Positions 1 through 6,065 of a stretch of 10,348 nt of DNA are shown in pieces. This DNA comes from Chitinophagaceae bacterium (lineage in GTDB: Bacteria; Bacteroidota; Bacteroidia; Chitinophagales; Chitinophagaceae), in contig JAEUVW010000146.1 of NCBI GenBank assembly GCA_016786525.1, positions 1-10,348 of the forward strand, read 5' to 3'. Each line of letters opens with the position of its first letter. Position 1 is the first letter of the stretch. Under the pieces are notes generated by a model. The model searched no databases. It worked only from the letters and a program-made list of their open reading frames with translations, and was not told the DNA's origin. Position numbers and translations under genes: made by a program.

Positions 1-158
1 AGGAAGCCTGCACAAAAAGTGACCAGGAAAAGCAGGATGTTCGGGAGCAAGTGGGTGGCCAAAGTATATCCGGATTGAAAAATGAAGCCAGCAAAGGTAA
101 AAGAAAGCAGCTGAACAGAAATGTAAATTATTGTTTATGGCATCATAATAAAGCCTGA
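1..158 (+). other. Left-edge region with ambiguous partial plus-strand reading frames
   Basis: Two plus-strand frames are open from the window edge. One stops at 76-78 and would end in ...SKWVAKVYPD, with G/C-rich third positions like the neighbouring genes. The other stays open to a TGA at 156-158, is hydrophilic (Lys, Glu, Gln, Asn rich), and stops 14 nt before the terminator at 173-202. Either could be the 3' end of a plus-strand gene converging on malate dehydrogenase. The frame ending at 78 has the more gene-like codon use; the one ending at 158 fits the terminator spacing better. No family is recognisable from so few residues. Confidence 0.25.
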
Positions 159-172
159 TGCTGCTACCACAA

Positions 173-202
173 AAAAGCAGTCCCGGGAGCGGGACTGCTT
201 TT
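173..202. terminator. Bidirectional rho-independent terminator
   Basis: A perfect 12-bp stem, AAAAGCAGTCCC (173-184) with GGGACTGCTTTT (191-202), closes on the loop GGGAGC. There are A's on the left and T's on the right, so it can terminate transcription from both strands. It lies 22 nt past the malate dehydrogenase stop on the minus strand and just after the partial plus-strand frames. Confidence 0.9.
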
Positions 203-224
203 CTAAGCATAAAAGTAAAAAATC

Positions 225-1154
225 CTACAGGGTATCCAGTACCGCGTTCATATTGCGTACGGCTTCTGCAGATTTGTTGAATTCAGCTTGTTCGGCTTCA
301 TTCAGTTTGAAATCGATGATTTTTTCCCATCCGTTGCTGCCAACGACTACCGGTACACCCAGGCAGATATCTTTCTGGCCGTACTCGCCGTCCAGGGCTA
401 CACAGCAGGGGAATACTTTCTTCTGGTTGCGTACGATGCTTTCTACCAGTGCCGCTCCGGCCGCTCCGGGTGCATACCAGGCAGAAGTACCCAGCAGTTT
501 GGTCAGCGTAGCGCCGCCCACCATCGTATCGGCAGCGATTTGTTTCAGCTGCTCTTCATTCAGGAAGTTGGAAACCGGTGTGCCGTTCAGCGTAGCCAGG
601 CGTGTCAGCGGAATCATGGTTGTGTCGCCGTGCCCGCCGATAACAGTAGCCTGAAGATCACTTTGTGAGCAATTCAGGGATTTTTGCAGGTAGGTTTTGA
701 AGCGTGCGCTGTCCAGGATACCACCCATACCGATCACCCTGTTCTTAGGCAGGCCGGTAGCTTTCAAAGCCAGGTAGGTCATGGTATCCATCGGGTTGGA
801 GATCACGATGATGATCGCCTCGGGAGAGTGTTGCAGCAGGTTTTTGGCCACTTCTTCCACGATCTTGGCGTTGGTGCCGATCAGCTCTTCACGGGTCATG
901 CCCGGTTTGCGGGGAATACCGGAAGTGATCACACATACGGAAGAACCGGCTGTCTTGCTGTAGTCGTTTGTGCTGCCGGTGATGCGGGTATTGAAGCCCA
1001 GCAGGGAAGCGGTCTGGGTAAGGTCAAGCGCCTTGCCTTCGGCAAAACCTTCTTTGATGTCTACCAATACCAGTTCTTCGGCAATGTCGCGCCTTACGAT
1101 GTCGTCTGCACAAGTAGCGCCTACTGCGCCTGCACCTACTACGGTTACTTTCAT
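225..1154 (-). CDS. mdh: Malate dehydrogenase (NAD-dependent, LDH-like type)
   Basis: This 309-residue cytoplasmic enzyme interconverts malate and oxaloacetate with NAD in the TCA cycle. It has an N-terminal Rossmann fold with GAGAVG at residues 7-12 and Asp32 at the end of the second strand, the usual mark of NAD over NADP preference. The mobile substrate loop reads PRKPGMTRE (81-89). Arg82 occupies the position that is Gln in lactate dehydrogenases, which identifies the enzyme as malate-specific. Arg88 and Arg151 are the other substrate-binding arginines, Asn120 lies in SNPMD, and Asp148 with His175 (GGHGD) forms the catalytic relay. Length and motifs match the bacterial LDH-like MDH group, so the gene appears intact. 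The ATG follows an A/T-rich leader typical of Bacteroidota. The kinase gene lies 102 nt upstream on the same strand; a separate promoter box in that gap suggests independent transcription. Confidence 0.96.
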   Translation of the reverse strand: MKVTVVGAGAVGATCADDIVRRDIAEELVLVDIKEGFAEGKALDLTQTASLLGFNTRITGSTNDYSKTAGSSVCVITSGIPRKPGMTREELIGTNAKIVEEVAKNLLQHSPEAIIIVISNPMDTMTYLALKATGLPKNRVIGMGGILDSARFKTYLQKSLNCSQSDLQATVIGGHGDTTMIPLTRLATLNGTPVSNFLNEEQLKQIAADTMVGGATLTKLLGTSAWYAPGAAGAALVESIVRNQKKVFPCCVALDGEYGQKDICLGVPVVVGSNGWEKIIDFKLNEAEQAEFNKSAEAVRNMNAVLDTL

Positions 1155-1196
1155 TGTTTTTATTTTATAGATTGAAAAATGAGATTTTTAGCGCAG

Positions 1197-1204
1197 CAAA
1201 TGTA
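1197..1204 (-). promoter_or_regulatory. Candidate -7 promoter box for mdh
   Basis: On the minus strand this reads TACATTTG, a full match to the Bacteroidota -7 consensus TANNTTTG, 42 nt before the mdh start codon. No clear TTG -33 element is found at the expected spacing, so the assignment rests on one box only. Confidence 0.4.
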
Positions 1205-1256
1205 GGAAATTTGCATAACGAAGCATAAAGAAGTTCTCCCCGCCTGTGTACCCTGT

Positions 1257-3224
1257 TCAAATCGTTCCGGTTTGGTGATGGGGCAGTGCAAGGGGTATGG
1301 ATATCGTGATTTCGGTGCCTTTCACCTCTGAGTCTATATTTATTTTCCCGCCAAGGTATTCCACCCTGCGCCTGATGGATTGCAAACCCAGGTTTGATTT
1401 TTTCTGAGCGGCTTGTTTTCCCAAACCTATTCCATCGTCACTGATGGTCAATATTAAGTGTTCCGCTTCTTCATAAAGCAGGATCTCTACTTTTTTAGCC
1501 CTGGCATGCTTGATGATGTTGGTGACCGCCTCCTGGATAATGCGGAGTAAGGCAATCCTGGTATCGGTGCTGGTTTTCACAAGAGAATGGTCGTCAATGT
1601 GAATCGTCTTATAATACCGGCTGCCGGGCAGGGCGCTGTCGGTGAGTAAACTGATTTCCTTTGCGAAAGACAGTTCCTGCTGTTCTTCTGCGGCATTGAA
1701 CCATTCATGGCTTTTACTCCTGGTGGCTTCGTACGCCTTAGCGGTTTCTTCCTGCAGTTGGTCCAGTTTGCTTTTTAAGGCTTCATCTGTGGCATCCATA
1801 GACAGTTGTTCCAACTGGTACCTGATGGCGGCTATCGACGAAGAAAGCCCATCGTGCAGGTCTTGTCCCAGGCGCTGCTGTTCGTCCCTTACAGCCTGGT
1901 ATTTGGCTTCTTCCATCGCAATGACCTGCATGTTGGCCGCTTCATTGAGCGCAGCGATCCTGGCTTTAGCTTTCCGGCTGCGGTACAGCATGGTCAGGTA
2001 GATCGCAAGAACAGACAATGCTGCAAAAAATGAAATGATGAGCAACCAGAGGGTTCGCTGCCATTTGGCTGCTTCCGATTGCTGCAGGTCGAGCTTTGTA
2101 TTCTCTGCTTCTGTGTAGGCGTACATCAGCTTGGTCATTTCTGTCATCAGGGCTGCCTGTACTTTCCGTTCCTGCTCAAGAGCCTGGCTTAGAGCGGCAT
2201 TGCTGCCACGAAGATCGCCTTTCATAGCCTGTATTTTAGCCCTGTATTCGGCAATTCTCGCCTGCTGGTCTTTATCAAACGAAGGAAGGGCTTCAAATTT
2301 TTGGGTATAAAACAAGGCACTGTCTGCATTGTGTACAGCCAGGTAATGATCGATGCGCCACTGGACCAGGTTGAGGTCTATGAAACCTGTAACCTGGTCT
2401 TTATAGGTGGTTTTCAGGCTTGCAATACGATCCAGGACCCTTGCAACCATAGCCTGGTCACCTTCAAAGATGGCCATCGCATGTTGTCTTTCCAGTGTAA
2501 AAAAATCGTTGTACAGCATATGCTCCCTGTTTATCGGGTACCTGCCGGCAATGGCCTGGCCGATCTGCCCGGCCAGTTTTGCTGTCGCATACACGGCTAT
2601 TGTGTCTTTTTTGCCGATATAGGCCATAATGGTCGTAGACAGGAGGTAGATGGCATCGATACCGGTGGCAGTAGCGACACGTTTTTGCTGCAGTAGTCCG
2701 GGTAGTATTTTCAGGTAGGCTTGCTCCAGCTTGAAAACATCGATGATTTTATCCAGAAGCTCCTGTTCCATGTACACCTGGCACTTCTGAGAGGCTTCCA
2801 GCAAAGAGTGCCTGTCTCCGTTGTTTTTATACTCCCGGCTTATTTTTTCTGCATAATAGATAGAGGTCCCGGTCTGCTCAAACATATGAGCATTATTCTT
2901 GAACTGCATGTAGTAATTGATGCGGGCATATCCGTATTGTTTTTTGCTCCAGGCAATTTTCTTGTATACCGCAAGGAGCCCGGTCATTTCGTTCGTCTTG
3001 AAATGAATGCCTGCAGCCAGGTAGCGGTCTGTCAATGAATTCACGCTGTCTAGGTATTGGTCAGCAGAAAGCTTACCGTCACCGTAGGATTGATTTAAGC
3101 GCAGAACCTCAACCCGGGCTGTAGCTGCCGTTTGTGCAACAGCGTGCCGTGTCTGGCTGATGAAGAAAAGGAACAGAACGAGCAGGCAATAATTCCTTAC
3201 CGGAGATTTCGTTTCAGGATTCAT
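1257..3224 (-). CDS. Sensor histidine kinase, HisKA_3 (NarL/DegS-type) family, with large extracytoplasmic domain
   Basis: A 655-residue membrane sensor kinase. A signal sequence lies at about residues 11-31 (hydrophobic core then AVAQ). Residues 32-390 form a long, mostly helical, probably periplasmic region that looks TPR-like but without clear repeats, and a membrane helix spans 391-413. A short cytoplasmic coiled-coil linker follows (415-450), then the HisKA_3 dimerisation helix with RLGQDLHDGL (451-460), His457 being the predicted phosphoacceptor. The ATPase domain has the N box QEAVTNIIKHA (564-574), the G1 box DDGIG (596-600) and a G2 region at NLGLQSIRRR (611-620), so all catalytic boxes are present. 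Kinases of this class normally phosphorylate LuxR/NarL-type response regulators, but none is encoded beside it here, so it is an orphan in this window. The signal it senses cannot be told from sequence. The ATG gives the signal peptide a normal n-region. Confidence 0.93.
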   Translation of the reverse strand: MNPETKSPVRNYCLLVLFLFFISQTRHAVAQTAATARVEVLRLNQSYGDGKLSADQYLDSVNSLTDRYLAAGIHFKTNEMTGLLAVYKKIAWSKKQYGYARINYYMQFKNNAHMFEQTGTSIYYAEKISREYKNNGDRHSLLEASQKCQVYMEQELLDKIIDVFKLEQAYLKILPGLLQQKRVATATGIDAIYLLSTTIMAYIGKKDTIAVYATAKLAGQIGQAIAGRYPINREHMLYNDFFTLERQHAMAIFEGDQAMVARVLDRIASLKTTYKDQVTGFIDLNLVQWRIDHYLAVHNADSALFYTQKFEALPSFDKDQQARIAEYRAKIQAMKGDLRGSNAALSQALEQERKVQAALMTEMTKLMYAYTEAENTKLDLQQSEAAKWQRTLWLLIISFFAALSVLAIYLTMLYRSRKAKARIAALNEAANMQVIAMEEAKYQAVRDEQQRLGQDLHDGLSSSIAAIRYQLEQLSMDATDEALKSKLDQLQEETAKAYEATRSKSHEWFNAAEEQQELSFAKEISLLTDSALPGSRYYKTIHIDDHSLVKTSTDTRIALLRIIQEAVTNIIKHARAKKVEILLYEEAEHLILTISDDGIGLGKQAAQKKSNLGLQSIRRRVEYLGGKINIDSEVKGTEITISIPLALPHHQTGTI

Positions 3225-3245
3225 TAGGGCGATGAATAAGCCTTG

Positions 3246-3276
3246 CGAAAGTAAGTCACGCCAATTTATCGCGCAA
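3246..3276 (-). promoter_or_regulatory. Candidate promoter of the histidine kinase gene
   Basis: Minus strand: TTG at 3276-3274, a 20-nt spacer, then TACTTTCG at 3253-3246, one mismatch from TANNTTTG. Element spacing fits the Bacteroidota primary sigma factor, and the -7 box lies about 20 nt before the start codon, implying a short leader. Confidence 0.4.
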
Positions 3277-3285
3277 GCATACCAT

Positions 3286-3322
3286 GGTCACCTGATTGTT
3301 ACCGGAATGTAGTGATTTCCGG
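3286..3322. repeat. Two short dyads upstream of the histidine kinase promoter
   Basis: CCGGAA (3302-3307) and TTCCGG (3317-3322) form a perfect 6-bp inverted repeat with a 9-nt spacer. An imperfect dyad, GGTCAC (3286-3291) and GTTACC (3298-3303), adjoins it. They sit just upstream of the candidate -33 element, where an activator could bind, but short dyads arise by chance. Confidence 0.2.
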
Positions 3323-3367
3323 ATCGGGTCTGGAAGTGGAAACCTCGCCTCACAGGGTTCCATAGCC

Positions 3368-3487
3368 TTATCTCCGCAGCATGTGGTATGGGCAGCAGGA
3401 AAAATAAAAAGCCCCCTGGGCTTGGGTATAGGCGAAAGAACTCAGCAGCAGAGCAAAAGACAGTATCAGGTGTTTCAGTACAGGCAT
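3368..3487 (-). pseudogene. Signal-peptide remnant of a paralogue of the gene at 5453-6055
   Basis: The frame begins MPVLKHLILSFALLLSSFAY and runs 39 codons to a TAA. Its first 24 residues match the intact protein at 5453-6055 (MPVLKHLTLSLVLLIGSFGY..AQ), differing mostly by conservative hydrophobic changes. After AQ all similarity ends, and the remaining 15 residues (GAFYFSCC...) read through a terminator hairpin and look like non-coding sequence. The mature domain of the paralogue is therefore gone. The 10-nt gap to the upstream E1 fragment is identical in length to that of the intact pair. Nucleotide identity in the signal-peptide part is roughly two thirds, well below that of the adjacent E1 fragment. 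It could still be translated as a short secreted peptide, but nothing shows that. Confidence 0.75.
3400..3423 (-). terminator. Rho-independent terminator inside the relic
   Basis: Minus strand: AAGCCC, loop AGG, GGGCTT, then a T-rich tail TTTATTTTT. The stem is 6 bp (3418-3423 with 3409-3414). It lies exactly where homology to the intact copy is lost, and would stop transcription entering from the T9SS gene or the relic before the kinase gene. Confidence 0.6.
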
Positions 3488-3497
3488 GCTTTGAATA

Positions 3498-3778
3498 TTA
3501 ATAATTGAGTAGCCAGTTGATCTTTTCCGCCGCCTTGTCGGCATTGGGCAGCATAGCGGCTTCCAGTCCCATATTCATCGGTACGGCAGGAAGGTCCAGG
3601 GCGCCGATGGTCTGTACCGGGGCGTCCAGGCTGGCAAAACAGTTCTGGGCAATACGGCCAGAGCTTCGCAGAAGGAGTTGCGCAATTGCTCTTCCATCAG
3701 TACAATGCATTTGCCATGGCGGCGCAGGGTGCTGTACTCCAATTCTTCATCGCAGGAGTAGATCGTGCGCGGGTCAAT
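3498..3778 (-). pseudogene. 3' fragment of a second E1 dehydrogenase gene, frameshifted
   Basis: This stretch is a diverged copy of the last ~93 codons of the E1 gene at 6066-8117. Read on the minus strand it begins at IDPRTIYSCDEELEYSTLRR and continues to NSFCEA. A 4-nt deletion near 3660, relative to the intact CTGGCAGGCC, then shifts the frame. The following frame reads GRIAQNCFASLDAPVQTIGA and on to WLLNY and a stop, differing from the intact C-terminus by only three residues in 53. The best-preserved part is about 94% identical in nucleotides by hand count, falling to about 87% toward the upstream edge. Homology ends abruptly at 3778. There is no TPP-binding domain and no start codon in frame, so it cannot make an active enzyme. 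The frame from an ATG at 3708-3710 is an accidental product of the shift. Confidence 0.9.
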
Positions 3779-3944
3779 TTGGATAAGCGACCTCTATCTA
3801 AAATTGCGAATAATTATGAGTTCCCGTCCATAGCTTCATAGGGCTGCGGATAAGCAGGCAGCGGGAGGCGCCTTTTATTTCAAATACTTTTGCGCTATCT
3901 GAGCTAGCTGCCAGTCAGCCTTAATAAAGAGGTTGACAAAGGAT
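3779..3944. other. A/T-rich spacer between the relic and the T9SS gene, no gene seen
   Basis: I see no gene here. It lies beyond the end of homology with the E1 gene. It contains the unlooped palindrome AGGCGCCT (3866-3873) and a plus-strand TACTTTTG (3885-3892) matching the -7 consensus with no -33 element and no gene downstream in that direction. A clear terminator for the T9SS gene was not found. Confidence 0.5.
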
Positions 3945-5321
3945 CTAATAAATAAATAGCTTCCTCCATTCCTTTTTATCGCCTTCAGTAACAGAGATAA
4001 TATATAGCCCAGCAGACAAGGCGTTTGTATTGATCTGTGTCGTTTGCTCACTTAAACGGAACTGCATTACTGTAGAGCCGTTCAAATTATACATGACAAT
4101 ATCTGTTCCGGCTTTTCCATGAAGAAAGATTTGTTCGCCCTGTTTCAGCAGATTTGAACTCATAGTTAACTGCTGGTCCGGCATTGCACCAGATGTAAGT
4201 ACGGTAGAGGAGTAATAAGCCCCGGCCCCCTTGTCATGAATTTTCAATCTGAAAAAGTGTTGTGGCGTAGCTGCTGCTCCAAAAGCATAAGAGTAAACAG
4301 TAACAAGGTTTTTCCTGTCTCCCACGGCGGCCGTTGTATGTATCCTGGTATAGGTACTGCCATCGGAAGAATACTCTATATCGTAGGAACTGATATCGGA
4401 CTCATTTGCAGTTTCCCAACGCACAAGAATAATGCCGGCGTCCTGATGAGTGGCAGTGAGACTGATTAGTCTGACGGGTAATATCACGGCAGACGGGCAG
4501 GAAAATCCGTCGTTTACAGTAGTGGATGCACCGGTAGCCCTGAAGGTAAAGGTACCGCTTGTATCAAATTTGTATAGGTTGCCGTCTGCATTGTTGGCAC
4601 CATATATTGATCCCGTATTGTCCGTGAAAAGAGCACCAATATTATTAACTGACGGGATGGGAGAAAGGGTTTTGCTTTTAAGGGTAGCCGGCGCTCCTGC
4701 TGTTCCCAACGGAAAGCTGTACAACTTAAACGTCGAACCCGGAACTGTTGTGCTGTCTGTTCCAATCGAATAGAACAAGGCATCTCTGGTGTTCCAGATA
4801 AGGTCTCCCTTGTCAAAAGGTGCAGTGGTGCTGAACGTATCAACTATGTTCGCTGTAGTGACATTTATCACGTATATCCTATTAGTAGCTCCTCCCATCA
4901 TAACATACAGGTACCCGAGTGGACCAAAGTCCGCTGCCACACAATTGACCGTGCTGGTGAAATCAGCAGACCCGCTGCCGGTTAGTTTCCCTACTGTTAC
5001 GGCAAATCCGTTACTACCTAATTTTACCAGTGTGTCGGTTAGGTTTTTAATGCCATATGCAAAATTATCTGCGGGGTTGTAACCTATAGCACGCAGCTGA
5101 AATGCGCCACTTACCGAAGCGCTGGGTGTGGATGTTTTGTAGAGTGTGATAGCTCCCTTATTGGTAAATGTGCTGCTGTTGAATTTGAATTCATAAAGAT
5201 TGGGTGTTGAACCGGTTACCTGATAGGCATTTGAGTCACATGCAAAAACTACTGGTGCCGTTTGTGCGTATAGATTTTGATTCAGAAATATACACAGTAC
5301 TATTAATGATATTATTTTCAT
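3945..5321 (-). CDS. Secreted protein with N-terminal beta-propeller-like domain and C-terminal T9SS sorting domain
   Basis: 458 residues. A signal peptide covers about 1-20 (MKIISLIVLCIFLNQNLYAQ), so it is exported by Sec. Residues 22-280 are strand-rich, with repeating motifs such as ..YGIKNLTDTLVKL.. and ..SIYGANNADGNLYKFD.. that recall the DUF6923/propeller-like domains of Bacteroidota surface proteins. Residues 281-375 (LPVRLISLTATHQDAGIILV, then RWETANESDISSYDIEYSSD) form the fibronectin-III-like module that commonly precedes T9SS tails. Residues 385-458 fit a type A sorting domain: a VMYNLNGSTV strand, then LSAGLYIISV and a terminal KLFIY. It is probably delivered across the outer membrane by the type IX system and anchored or released. 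The ligand or activity is unknown and no catalytic motif was seen. By eye its GC content is lower than that of its neighbours. It lies between the two copies of a duplicated segment. Confidence 0.88.
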   Translation of the reverse strand: MKIISLIVLCIFLNQNLYAQTAPVVFACDSNAYQVTGSTPNLYEFKFNSSTFTNKGAITLYKTSTPSASVSGAFQLRAIGYNPADNFAYGIKNLTDTLVKLGSNGFAVTVGKLTGSGSADFTSTVNCVAADFGPLGYLYVMMGGATNRIYVINVTTANIVDTFSTTAPFDKGDLIWNTRDALFYSIGTDSTTVPGSTFKLYSFPLGTAGAPATLKSKTLSPIPSVNNIGALFTDNTGSIYGANNADGNLYKFDTSGTFTFRATGASTTVNDGFSCPSAVILPVRLISLTATHQDAGIILVRWETANESDISSYDIEYSSDGSTYTRIHTTAAVGDRKNLVTVYSYAFGAAATPQHFFRLKIHDKGAGAYYSSTVLTSGAMPDQQLTMSSNLLKQGEQIFLHGKAGTDIVMYNLNGSTVMQFRLSEQTTQINTNALSAGLYIISVTEGDKKEWRKLFIY

Positions 5322-5340
5322 ATGAAATAATATTTTTCTT

Positions 5341-5348
5341 CAAAAGTA
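5341..5348 (-). promoter_or_regulatory. Candidate -7 promoter box of the T9SS protein gene
   Basis: Minus strand TACTTTTG is a full match to TANNTTTG, 19 nt before the start codon. No good TTG lies at the expected upstream spacing. The start site would leave a very short leader. Confidence 0.4.
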
Positions 5349-5403
5349 CAGAATATATTATAACTCCCCGTTATTGCGATACTATTTTAAGTTATGCTAT
5401 AAA

Positions 5404-5433
5404 TGAAAAGACCTCATATAAGGAGGTCTTTCA
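5404..5433 (-). terminator. Terminator hairpin after the E1-small protein pair
   Basis: The perfect 9-bp stem AAAGACCTC (5407-5415) with GAGGTCTTT (5423-5431) closes on a 7-nt loop and extends by two more pairs past a bulged A. On the minus strand it is followed by a short T run. It lies about 20 nt after the stop of the gene at 5453, between that gene and the T9SS gene promoter. Confidence 0.75.
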
Positions 5434-5452
5434 TAGCGTAAACAATTTTTCT

Positions 5453-6055
5453 TTAACTGGAAACCACAAGAAGTGCCACGATCAGGCTGACGCCAAAGCC
5501 GATGCCCCAGTTTTTCCAGACCTTTCCCTGTTTGATCTGTTTAGCCTGTTTGCGGTATCCTTTCTGGTATTCAGGGTTTTGCATCCATTTTTCATTGGGG
5601 TAGTTCAGCAGCTCATTGGAAGGCCTGGTCGAAGAGCTGGCAATGGCGGGTATAAGGCCTACGATCGGAGAGACCAGGCTAGTGATCAGGGTGCCCGTTC
5701 CGGCAGCTTTATACCCGTCGTAATAGCGTTCTGCATCACGCATACCGGCAGCATAAGGGTTGCCGTCCATGACAATAGCTGAATCTGACGCAACAGCACG
5801 GATGCGGACTTTATTGAACGTATCTACCGTGCCGTTGGCATAATGGACCCGACCCAGTTCCGATTTGTAGATCGTATAATAGGGTCCCTCCTGGTTGTCC
5901 CAGCGCTTGTAGCGCAGGTCGGAATGGTTCACATCCGTTACCTTCACCAGCAGGCTGTCCCCGTTTTTTCGGATGATGAGATCCTGGGCCGCGGTATAGC
6001 CGAAGCTGCCTATTAGCAGGACAAGGGATAGAGTCAGGTGTTTCAGTACAGGCAT
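5453..6055 (-). CDS. Small secreted/membrane protein of unknown function, cotranscribed with E1
   Basis: 200 residues. The signal peptide at 1-23 ends in YTAAQ. Residues 24-76 form a compact strand-rich module, DLIIRKNGDSLLVKVTDVNH followed by a YKRWDNQEGP..TIYKSELGRVHYANG pattern, which resembles a module common in small secreted Bacteroidota proteins of unknown role. A Tyr/Gly/Ala stretch (101-120) and a weakly hydrophobic Gly/Pro segment (119-141) follow, then NELLNYPNEKWMQNPEYQKG, a basic run (166-182), and a C-terminal hydrophobic segment at 184-198 that could be a membrane anchor. It starts 10 nt after the E1 stop codon, so it is almost certainly translated from the E1 transcript, and a terminator follows it. 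The same junction with the same gap is found in the relic at 3415-3778. I do not know its function; an envelope location is the only firm inference. Confidence 0.85.
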   Translation of the reverse strand: MPVLKHLTLSLVLLIGSFGYTAAQDLIIRKNGDSLLVKVTDVNHSDLRYKRWDNQEGPYYTIYKSELGRVHYANGTVDTFNKVRIRAVASDSAIVMDGNPYAAGMRDAERYYDGYKAAGTGTLITSLVSPIVGLIPAIASSSTRPSNELLNYPNEKWMQNPEYQKGYRKQAKQIKQGKVWKNWGIGFGVSLIVALLVVSS

Positions 6056-6065
6056 GCTTTCAGTA

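Noticed and set aside
1..137. Hydrophobic minus-strand frame at the left edge resembling membrane helices
   Set aside because: It has no ATG or good alternative start between its upstream stop and the edge, and it mirrors a hydrophilic plus-strand frame. It would also have to start just past the mdh terminator.
225..1154. Lactate dehydrogenase as an alternative identity for the mdh product
   Set aside because: The specificity residue in the mobile loop is Arg82, not Gln, and the loop PRKPGMTR is typical of LDH-like malate dehydrogenases.
3505..3786. Plus-strand open frame across the E1 relic
   Set aside because: The same frame pattern occurs opposite the intact E1 3' end, so it is an inherited antisense shadow and not a new gene.
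3866..3873. AGGCGCCT followed by TTTATTT as a terminator
   Set aside because: The palindrome has no loop and cannot form a stable 3-nt-loop stem longer than two or three pairs.
3885..3892. Plus-strand TACTTTTG as a promoter
   Set aside because: There is no -33 element at the right spacing and no plus-strand gene follows; it would only give antisense RNA to the T9SS gene.
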